Of a stretch of DNA of 5,280 nt, positions 1 to 4,986 are shown piece by piece. Each line of letters starts with the position of its first letter. Positions within the stretch are counted from its first letter, which is position 1. The translations under genes and the position numbers were made by a program. The notes below the pieces were generated by a model that saw nothing but the letters and a program-made list of their open reading frames with translations, made no database searches and had not been told where the DNA came from. Source of the stretch: Phycisphaerae bacterium (GTDB lineage Bacteria; Planctomycetota; Phycisphaerae; JAAYCJ01); the NCBI GenBank assembly GCA_012514125.1, contig JAAZAW010000341.1, positions 1-5,280 on the forward strand, in the 5' to 3' direction.

Positions 1-1601
1 ATATTGAACTGGCCATCGATCAACCCGACACCGAAGGGATCGGCGAGGTAAAAATTCGCGGCCCGAACGTCATGCAGGGATATGAACGAAGGCCCGAAGA
101 AACCGCGGAGGTATTGCGCGATGGCTGGCTTTATACGGGCGATCTGGGCTTTATCGATTCGGAGGGTTATCTGCGTCTGACGGGACGGGCCAAGGAAGTG
201 ATCGTCATGGCGTCTGGAAAAAATATCTATCCGGAAGATGTTGAGCGTTATTACGAGCAATCGCCGCTGGTACGCGAAATTTGTGTCATGCCGATTGAAC
301 TGCCCGGCGGCAGGGTGGAAAAATTGCAGGCGGTTGTGGTGCCTGATTTTGATGAACTTCGTCGGATTCGCGCGACGGGGCTGGTGGAGGCGATTCGCCA
401 TGAAATGGTGCGAATGGCCCAGGCTTTGCCCAGTTATATGCACATTACCGATCTGAAGATCGTGACCAATGAATTTCCCCGCACCCGGCTCGGCAAGCTC
501 AAGCGGGCTGAAATCCGGCGCATGGTTTTTGATGAAGTCGATGAATCGGAAACCGTCGCGATGAGTCCCGAAGATCAGGCGTTGCTCGATCAGCCCGGCG
601 CTTCGTCTTTGATCGAACGCATTAAAACCATCGGTAGAATCGAGATCGAGGTCCTGCCCGGCGATCATCTGGAATTCGATCTGGGATTGGATTCTCTGGC
701 GAGAATCGAACTCGACGTTGTTCTGGAACGTGAATTCGGCATAAAAATTTTGCCCGAAGAAATCGCCTCGGTGACCACGGTTCGCGATCTGCTCAAGCGG
801 TTATCGCCCGAGGCCGTCACGGAGCAGACTCGGCAAGGCTGGGACGTTATTTTGCGTCAGCGGGTGTCGCCGCCGATTTCAGAGATGTTCAATCTCAATC
901 GCGGCCCGCTACGACGTGGTTTTTTGAACGTTCTTCGCCGCAGTGCCGGAAGTCTTTCCCAACGGTTTTTCCCGTTCGATATTCAGGGACTGGAAAATCT
1001 GCCGGACGATCGTCCTTATTTACTTTGTCCCACGCATGCGAGCCGAATCGACGCGGTGTTGATCTACATGGCCTTGCCGTCGTCGCAGATCGAGAAGATG
1101 TTTTTTCTGGGCGCGGCGGATTATTTCGAATCCTTCATCATGAAAAAACTCGGCAGGGCAGGTCGGGTGATTCCCACTGCCACCACCGATACACTTCTGG
1201 GTTCACTCCGTCGAGCGGCAGAGGTCCTTTTCATGGGTAGAAATGTCTGCATCTTCCCGGAAGGTTATATTACACGCAACGGCTGTCTTCAGCCGCCGCG
1301 GCCGGGGGCTGCGATTCTTGCCTGTCAGATGGGTGTTCCGATCGTGCCGGTGCTGATGCGGGGGACCTACGATTTGCTTTCGTATGCGAATCGGGGATTT
1401 CGGTTTCGTCCGGTTGGTCTGACGGTGGGGCGGGCGATCGATCCGCCGGTAAAAGAAAAATATGATAATGCCGATTATGCCCAACTCATGGCTCGCTGGC
1501 AGGAGGCGATTGTGCGAATGCGGCGTGAAGACGATGCCTCCTTGTCCGCCACCGCCGGCAGGAGTCCGCGAATTGGTGACGATATGAATACACGAGAATG
1601 A
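1..1601 (+). CDS. Acyl-activating enzyme / ACP / PlsC acyltransferase fusion, 5'-truncated by the window edge
   Basis: The frame is open from the first complete codon at 3 (532 residues in the window); the true start lies to the left, and the ATG at 72 is internal. Residues 1-175 are the C-terminal part of an AMP-forming acyl-CoA/acyl-ACP synthetase: a GEVKIRGPNVMQGY-type strand, TGDL (45-48), the hinge GRAKEVIV followed by SGKNIYPEDVE (61-81), and PRTRLGKLKR with the expected catalytic lysine K165 (nt 495-497). Residues about 190-265 form an acyl carrier protein domain with LGLDSL, whose serine S231 (nt 693-695) should carry phosphopantetheine. Residues about 300-500 form a PlsC/LPLAT domain with H345-x4-D350 (HASRID), FPEG (418-421) and VPIVPV (445-450). 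All visible catalytic residues are intact. Inferred role: activate a fatty acid, hold it on the built-in ACP and acylate a lysophospholipid or related acceptor at the inner membrane. This resembles Aas, but the domain order differs and an ACP is included. The acyl and acceptor substrates are unknown. The gene is followed closely by a transporter gene, so an operon is likely. Confidence 0.9.
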   Translation, partial: IELAIDQPDTEGIGEVKIRGPNVMQGYERRPEETAEVLRDGWLYTGDLGFIDSEGYLRLTGRAKEVIVMASGKNIYPEDVERYYEQSPLVREICVMPIELPGGRVEKLQAVVVPDFDELRRIRATGLVEAIRHEMVRMAQALPSYMHITDLKIVTNEFPRTRLGKLKRAEIRRMVFDEVDESETVAMSPEDQALLDQPGASSLIERIKTIGRIEIEVLPGDHLEFDLGLDSLARIELDVVLEREFGIKILPEEIASVTTVRDLLKRLSPEAVTEQTRQGWDVILRQRVSPPISEMFNLNRGPLRRGFLNVLRRSAGSLSQRFFPFDIQGLENLPDDRPYLLCPTHASRIDAVLIYMALPSSQIEKMFFLGAADYFESFIMKKLGRAGRVIPTATTDTLLGSLRRAAEVLFMGRNVCIFPEGYITRNGCLQPPRPGAAILACQMGVPIVPVLMRGTYDLLSYANRGFRFRPVGLTVGRAIDPPVKEKYDNADYAQLMARWQEAIVRMRREDDASLSATAGRSPRIGDDMNTRE

Positions 1602-1605
1602 TCTT

Positions 1606-2892
1606 ATGCAAAATATGCCTCCGCCATTACGATTTCGCGCTGCAAGCTGGGTCCTGTACGACCTGGCCAATACGATTTTTTCCGCCGCGATTACCTTTCT
1701 TTTCGTCCCCAATATCGCGGCGGCATCGACGGGTCTGATCAATTCTCTTGCGATGATCGTTGCCGGAATCGGAACGCCGATTTTCGCGAGCCTCGCCGAT
1801 CGAACCGGCAATGCAGGGCGATATAACACCATTGCGACGCTTGTCTGTATCGTTGCCCTTAGTTTGCTGGGTGTCTTCGAATCGACACCGGCACTTTTGA
1901 CCACGTTTTTCATTGCCACGCTTTTTTATCAGGCGGCTCTGGTCTTTTACAATTCACTTCTGCCGAGTGTCGCCCTCGAAAATCGATTGGGTCTGGTCTC
2001 CGGTCTGGGCGTTGGGTTGGGCTATCTGGGCACGGTCCTGACACTGGTGGTCTTTTTGCCGCTTCAAAGGGTCATGGGGCTGCAATCGGAATTCTTTCCG
2101 GTCGCCCTGGCATTTCTCGTGTTCGCGCTGCCTTGCATGCTTCTGGTTCGTGACCGGCGTCCGATCAATCGCGAGAAAATTACGCTTCCCCTGGTTCGTC
2201 AACAGTGGGCCGAGCTTCTTGAGACCCTTCGGACGTTGCCGAAAACGCCCGCCCTGATGTGGTTCCTGATCGCCAACTTCTGGGCGGTCGATGTCCTCAA
2301 TACGGCGATTTTATTCTATGGCCGATTTTTGAAAGATTCTTTTGAACCCCTGGCGAAAAGGGGCGAGCTCTCGCTGTTGGGCTATCACATTTTCAACATT
2401 CAGGATTTCATCATCATCGGCGGACTTGCCGTCAATCTGCCGGCTTTGATCTATGGCCTGGGTCTGGGCCATTTCGCCGACCGCTTCGGGGCGCGTAAAA
2501 TGTATCTGATTTCCATCGCTTCGTTTTCGGTAGGGCTCATCGGCGCCGGAATCTTCGGCGGCTGGGCGCCCCTGTGGTTTTTAATCTCAATTTGTTTTTT
2601 CGCCGGGTTGGGTCTGGCGGGGGTGTGGACCGTGGGGCGAAAAATTCTTATCGAACTCGTTCCCCGCGATCTTGTCGCCCGATACTTCGGCCTTTACGGC
2701 ATTACCAACAAAGTCTCCGTTATCGGCTCGACCGTCTGCGGTGTGATGCTTCAGTACTTTGGCCCGCGCTGGGCGATTCTGAGCCAGGTCTTTCCATTGC
2801 TGCTTGCCTTCTTCTGCCTGTACATGATGTGGAAATCCACACACAACAGTACATCAGACGAAAAAAATAAGGCGAGCCGAAGCTCGCCTTGA
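1606..2892 (+). CDS. MFS transporter, UMF1/Atg22-like family
   Basis: This is a complete 428-residue integral membrane protein, a normal length for a 12-helix major facilitator. The N-terminal signature WVLYDLAN (15-22), ADR in the loop after helix 2 (64-66), FYNSLLP (114-120) and the glycine-rich SGLGVGLGYLG (132-142) are typical of the UMF1/Atg22-like branch. A second loop motif, GHFADRFGARK, sits at the start of the C-terminal half, as expected from the duplicated MFS fold. The family is thought to export small metabolites (yeast Atg22 releases amino acids from the vacuole), but bacterial substrates are mostly unknown. The ATG at 1606 begins 4 nt after the TGA of the acyltransferase fusion, which implies translational coupling; only a weak GAG (1594-1596) precedes it. 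The ATG at 1615 is an alternative start with no better ribosome site. The last seven residues (K422-P428) are encoded by the terminator hairpin of the converging gene. A lysolipid-related substrate is suggested only by the neighbour. Confidence 0.87.
   Translation: MQNMPPPLRFRAASWVLYDLANTIFSAAITFLFVPNIAAASTGLINSLAMIVAGIGTPIFASLADRTGNAGRYNTIATLVCIVALSLLGVFESTPALLTTFFIATLFYQAALVFYNSLLPSVALENRLGLVSGLGVGLGYLGTVLTLVVFLPLQRVMGLQSEFFPVALAFLVFALPCMLLVRDRRPINREKITLPLVRQQWAELLETLRTLPKTPALMWFLIANFWAVDVLNTAILFYGRFLKDSFEPLAKRGELSLLGYHIFNIQDFIIIGGLAVNLPALIYGLGLGHFADRFGARKMYLISIASFSVGLIGAGIFGGWAPLWFLISICFFAGLGLAGVWTVGRKILIELVPRDLVARYFGLYGITNKVSVIGSTVCGVMLQYFGPRWAILSQVFPLLLAFFCLYMMWKSTHNSTSDEKNKASRSSP
2861..2890 (-). 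terminator. Rho-independent terminator of the inositol phosphate synthase gene
   Basis: Read on the minus strand, a perfect 9-bp stem AAGGCGAGC / GCTCGCCTT (2882-2890 with 2869-2877) encloses TTCG. This gives a C(UUCG)G loop, one of the most stable tetraloops, and is followed by A and seven T (2867-2861). It lies 28 nt past the synthase stop. On the plus strand the hairpin is followed by GAAAATGG and not by a T run, so it should end transcripts mainly in the minus direction. The whole element overlaps the 3' end of the converging transporter gene. Confidence 0.9.
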
Positions 2893-2917
2893 AAATGGCT
2901 GATAAATCGATGGAAAG

Positions 2918-4069
2918 CTATTTCGCAACCGCCTTGGCGGAATGACAGGAGCAGGGAACCTGAGGTTTCACCACGCTGCCTTTGCTGTTTTCCTGAATAA
3001 AGGCATCAAGCATCTGCCTGGCTTGCCAGTCGGAGAATTGTTTGGGCGGATGTTTCATGGTAAAGGCGCTGATCGCTTCGAGCGGACCGCCGATACCGCA
3101 ATCTTTCGCCAGCTTGCAGCAGCGGATCGCATCGACCGCCACACCCGCGCTGTTGGGCGAATCTTCGACGCTTAGACGCAGTTCGAGGTTGAAAGGCACA
3201 TCGCCGAATTGTTTTCCTTCCATGCGGATAAAGCAGACTTTGTTGTCGTCCTGCCAGTTGATAAAATCGCTCGGGCCGATGTGAATGTTTTCACTCGGCA
3301 GGGGAACCGGAAGCTGCGACTGAACGGCTTGAGTCTTCGAGATTCGTTTGCTCTTGAGACGATCATGATTGAGCATGTTCAAAAAGTCGGTGTTGCCCGC
3401 GGTGTTGAGCTGGTACGTTTTTTCGAGCTTCACGCCACGCTGTGAAAAGAGGTAGGTGAGCACGCGGTGAGTCACCGTCGCGCCGAGTTGGCTCTTGACG
3501 TCGTCACCGACGATGGGCAGGTTTTTATCTCGGAATTTTTGTGCCCAGACCGGATCGGAAGCAATAAAGACGGGAATGCAGTTGACCATCCCGCAGCCGG
3601 CATCGAGGGCGCACTGGGCATAGAAACGGGCAGCTTCTTCCGACCCGACAGGCAGGTAATTGACCAGCACTTCGGCGCCGCTGCCCTTGAGGATTTTGAC
3701 GATATCCGCCGGTTTTTGATCCGCGACACGAAACGCCTTGTTGTCCGGGTAATCAACCATGTGGCCGGCGACACCATCAAGGATATTTCCCATCTGAACC
3801 GTCACGCCCATGTGCGGGATATTCTGGCAAAACGCTTTGGTGCAGTTGGGTTGTGCCCAGATGGCTTGAGAAACATCCAGACCGACTTTGCGCTTGTCCA
3901 CATCGAACGCCGCTACAACCTCGATATCCTCAAGTCGATAAGGCCCGACCTGAGGATGGGCCAACCCTGCGCTGGACAGATCCCTGCCGTTGCGGTAATA
4001 ATGAATTCCCTGAATCAACGAGCATGCACAATTGCCTACACCAACGATTGCCAATTTGATATTTGCCAT
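2918..4069 (-). CDS. ino1: Myo-inositol-1-phosphate synthase (inositol-3-phosphate synthase)
   Basis: The protein has 383 residues from the ATG at 4069. It is an NAD-dependent isomerase/lyase turning D-glucose 6-phosphate into 1L-myo-inositol 1-phosphate, the first step of inositol synthesis, and is cytosolic. The Rossmann loop GVGNCACSLIQG (10-21) and acidic strand end FDVD (55-58) bind NAD. The stretches VNYLPVGSEEA (136-146), GDDVKSQLGATVTHR (188-202), NTDFLNML (226-233), LKSKRISKT (238-246) and DSPNSAGV (303-310) match the short prokaryotic type as I remember Mycobacterium Ino1, with the active-site lysine cluster present. The frame extends upstream to a GTG at 4099, but AAGGAG (4079-4084) lies inside that extension, 9 nt before the ATG at 4069, and the Rossmann strand begins there, so 4069 is the start. 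About 25 extra residues at the C-terminus, containing CSCH (373-376), are absent from the mycobacterial protein as I recall it. The gene is monocistronic here, with its own promoter, long leader and terminator. Confidence 0.96.
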   Translation of the reverse strand: MANIKLAIVGVGNCACSLIQGIHYYRNGRDLSSAGLAHPQVGPYRLEDIEVVAAFDVDKRKVGLDVSQAIWAQPNCTKAFCQNIPHMGVTVQMGNILDGVAGHMVDYPDNKAFRVADQKPADIVKILKGSGAEVLVNYLPVGSEEAARFYAQCALDAGCGMVNCIPVFIASDPVWAQKFRDKNLPIVGDDVKSQLGATVTHRVLTYLFSQRGVKLEKTYQLNTAGNTDFLNMLNHDRLKSKRISKTQAVQSQLPVPLPSENIHIGPSDFINWQDDNKVCFIRMEGKQFGDVPFNLELRLSVEDSPNSAGVAVDAIRCCKLAKDCGIGGPLEAISAFTMKHPPKQFSDWQARQMLDAFIQENSKGSVVKPQVPCSCHSAKAVAK

Positions 4070-4078
4070 GGTCACAAA

Positions 4079-4084
4079 CTCCTT
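4079..4084 (-). promoter_or_regulatory. Ribosome binding site of ino1
   Basis: AAGGAG on the minus strand lies 9 nt from the ATG at 4069. It decides the start: the longer reading from the GTG at 4099 would put this site inside the coding sequence. Confidence 0.85.
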
Positions 4085-4102
4085 ATACCTGAGAAGCACT
4101 CT

Positions 4103-4198
4103 CTAAAAAAATCCCACCATAGTTTCATTTTCAATATCATGAATACGGTTTGGGCTTGTGGGAGGAACATGCCCTCCCATAATATGCAACGTTCTCAT
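4103..4198 (-). CDS. Possible 31-codon upstream reading frame in the ino1 leader
   Basis: An ATG at 4198 opens 31 codons ending at TAG (4105-4103), exactly on the T tract of the proposed attenuator. It is in frame with ino1 but stops before it. A Shine-Dalgarno-like AAAGG lies 8 nt upstream, within hairpin P2. The peptide begins MRTLHIMGGH and ends MVGFF. It shows no run of repeated control codons, no membrane segment and no recognisable family. If translated, ribosomes would unwind P3 and change leader folding. It could equally be a chance frame; the ribosome site is weak and partly paired. Confidence 0.18.
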   Translation of the reverse strand: MRTLHIMGGHVPPTSPNRIHDIENETMVGFF

Positions 4199-4234
4199 AA
4201 CAGAAACCTTTGCGGTTTCGAACCTTTACCGTAC
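4105..4234 (-). promoter_or_regulatory. Structured ino1 leader with alternative hairpins (candidate attenuator or riboswitch)
   Basis: All elements are read on the minus strand. P1: TACGGT (4233-4228) pairs with ACCGTA (4149-4144), plus a G-U pair, closing a domain at the predicted 5' end. P2: GAAACC (4219-4214) pairs with GGTTTC (4208-4203) around GCAAA. P3: TTATGGGAGG (4182-4173) pairs with CCTCCCACAA (4165-4156) around GCATGTT. Together these form a three-way junction. In competition, TCCCAC in the 3' arm of P3 (4163-4158) can pair with GTGGGA (4117-4112), which is followed directly by seven T (4111-4105), as in a terminator. An inner helix, GTATTCAT with ATGAAAC (one bulged A), fits inside that alternative and would also break P1. 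The terminator stem has only 6 bp and an interrupted interior, so the switch is a hypothesis; P3 alone would normally win. No known riboswitch class is recognised. Confidence 0.4.
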
Positions 4235-4239
4235 GATCT

Positions 4240-4267
4240 AGGATACATCTACAACAAACAAAGTCAA
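4240..4267 (-). promoter_or_regulatory. Candidate sigma70-type promoter of ino1
   Basis: On the minus strand TTGACT (4267-4262) is separated by 16 nt from TATCCT (4245-4240), matching 5/6 and 4/6 consensus bases. Transcription would start near 4234-4233, giving a leader of about 165 nt before the ATG at 4069. The predicted start coincides with the 5' side of helix P1 of the leader, which supports this promoter over others. Confidence 0.5.
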
Positions 4268-4285
4268 ACGAAATTTAAGAGTTTG

Positions 4286-4295
4286 TCCCATGGGA
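4286..4295. promoter_or_regulatory. Palindrome upstream of the ino1 promoter, possible operator
   Basis: TCCCATGGGA is a perfect 10-bp palindrome, with flanking GT/AAC nearly continuing the symmetry. Its centre is about 57 bp upstream of the predicted ino1 start, a usual place for an activator site. No regulator family is recognised, and a palindrome of this size can occur by chance. Confidence 0.22.
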
Positions 4296-4388
4296 ACGGG
4301 ATAAAACTTCTGCATGCGGTATAACATTATGATGAAAAAGGAATGCATTTTCGATTGCATAAAATTTTCCCAAGAACTTTTTGTCCGA

Positions 4389-4417
4389 TAGACTTTTGGT
4401 ACCTTGGGGCATACAAT
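4389..4417 (+). promoter_or_regulatory. Candidate plus-strand promoter of an orphan short transcript
   Basis: TAGACT (4389-4394) and TACAAT (4412-4417) are spaced by 17 nt, matching 4/6 and 5/6 consensus bases. The start is predicted near 4424. A perfect 7-bp inverted repeat, CCTTGGG (4402-4408) with CCCAAGG (4432-4438), straddles the -10 box and start point, so it could be an operator. If transcription instead starts further upstream it could be an RNA hairpin. No coding sequence follows. Confidence 0.42.
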
Positions 4418-4423
4418 TCAATG

Positions 4424-4499
4424 AACACAGACCCAAGGCAACACATGTAATTCTCCTTTCCCCCGCTAGCCACAGCCTCCGGCGAGCGGGGGTTTTTTT
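4424..4499 (+). ncRNA. Candidate small RNA, about 76 nt
   Basis: The unit runs from a predicted promoter start to a strong intrinsic terminator, with no open frame of useful size. The 5' part (4424-4450) is A/C-rich and probably unpaired. It is followed by the pyrimidine run TTCTCCTTTC (4451-4460), which contains CTCCTT, the exact complement of an AAGGAG ribosome site such as that of ino1. It ends in the terminator hairpin. A free pyrimidine-rich stretch followed by a terminator is common in small RNAs that pair with ribosome binding sites, but the short complement is generic and names no target. The main support is that the terminator points away from ino1 and has no other upstream transcript in the window to end. 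Confidence 0.38.
4460..4499 (+). terminator. Strong rho-independent terminator on the plus strand
   Basis: CCCCCGCT (4460-4467) pairs perfectly with AGCGGGGG (4485-4492), and an inner GCC/GGC (4469-4471 with 4481-4483) can extend the structure. Seven T follow directly (4493-4499). The minus strand lacks an equivalent T run, so it acts in the plus direction. The nearest coding sequence to its left, ino1, is on the other strand. Confidence 0.85.
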
Positions 4500-4519
4500 G
4501 TGGAAAGTTGGAAGAGAAG

Positions 4520-4888
4520 GGGTTAAACCGCCAAGATGCCACGACGCCAAGTTGCCAAAGCCTTGGGCGAACGTGAAAAACGTTGTTTTTTCGGAAGGGG
4601 GGAACGATTTTGCATCCTGAAGAGAGAGTTTCTGATAAGTATTATTGATCGTCCCAAGCCAAAATGGTCACTTCCCATAAAATTACGCTTCATTTTGTTA
4701 ATGATAATGAAAAGTTAAGACAAAGACGATTTGCAAAAAGATAAGTATCCTCTTGCTTAAAAAAAGTTAGATAGATTTTGATCTTTTGGGGAAAAATGGA
4801 AGATTTGAGAAACTTTTCGACGAAAATTGAAGGGAAATAATATTAACATCCTGATGCTGTTTTATGTTGATCGGCTCGGGTTAAACCG
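4520..4888. repeat. Pair of 11-bp direct repeats GGGTTAAACCG
   Basis: GGGTTAAACCG occurs at 4520-4530 and exactly again at 4878-4888, 358 bp apart, bracketing an A+T-rich gene-free segment. The core GGTTAAACC is nearly palindromic. The copies could be ends of a decayed element or two heads of the same dispersed intergenic repeat. No transposase or longer terminal repeat is visible. Confidence 0.35.
4530..4561 (+). repeat. Degenerate 8-nt tandem repeat, four units
   Basis: Four contiguous 8-nt units are GCCAAGAT, GCCACGAC, GCCAAGTT and GCCAAAGC, with consensus GCCAAGAY. They follow GGTTAAACC. From memory, similar GCCAAGAC-type strings occur scattered between genes in several environmental bacterial lineages. 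The segment could be translated in one frame, but there is no support for a gene. Confidence 0.55.
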
Positions 4889-4924
4889 GCAGGAAATTCT
4901 TCGGCTTTCTGCGATAATAAGAAA
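4562..4924. other. A+T-rich intergenic stretch without a gene
   Basis: No frame here has a ribosome site, protein-like composition or useful length. Small structures seen are AACGT/ACGTT (4570-4574 with 4580-4584) followed by G and six T, a weak terminator-like element, and a 7-bp bulged hairpin from GCAGGAAA to TTTCTGC (4890-4913). A TAATAT box at 4838-4843 lacks a good -35. No tRNA or rRNA sequence is seen. It may be decayed sequence or unrecognised regulatory DNA. Confidence 0.5.
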
Positions 4925-4928
4925 GAAT

Positions 4929-4968
4929 AAAAAACACGGGCGACTGTTCATGGTCGCCCGTGTTTTTT
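4929..4968. terminator. Bidirectional-looking intrinsic terminator
   Basis: ACACGGGCGAC (4934-4944) pairs perfectly with GTCGCCCGTGT (4953-4963) across an 8-nt loop, TGTTCATG. Six T follow on the plus strand (4963-4968) and six A precede it (4929-4934), giving six T on the minus strand. It lies 18 nt beyond the stop of the minus-strand gene ending at 4987, which it most likely terminates. It could also stop plus-strand transcripts from the intergenic region. Confidence 0.9.
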
Positions 4969-4986
4969 ATTGGTTGTAGGAAATTT

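Noticed and set aside
1203..1919. Minus-strand open frame of 238 codons across the acyltransferase/transporter junction
   Set aside because: It is a shadow of two well-supported plus-strand genes; the translation is rich in Arg/His and low-complexity, with no domain.
4203..4225. T-loop-like GGTTCGAA on the minus strand, suggesting a tRNA
   Set aside because: The flanking bases do not form a 5-bp T stem, and no acceptor, D or anticodon arms can be built around it.
3467..4324. Long plus-strand open frame of 285 codons
   Set aside because: It lies antisense to ino1, whose protein is clearly recognisable; the antisense frame gives no family-like motifs and has no ribosome site.
4421..4450. Nine-codon frame before the plus-strand terminator, as a leader peptide of an attenuator
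   Set aside because: Its ATG lies 3 nt upstream of the predicted transcription start, it has no ribosome site, and no plus-strand gene follows that could be attenuated.
4697..4714. TTAATGATAATGAAAAG resembling half of a Fur box
   Set aside because: Only part of the inverted repeat matches, the region is A+T-rich, and no gene starts nearby on either strand.
4381..4718. Overlapping short frames of 60-91 codons in the intergenic region
   Set aside because: They cross a strong terminator or repeats, lack ribosome sites and have biased, non-protein-like composition.
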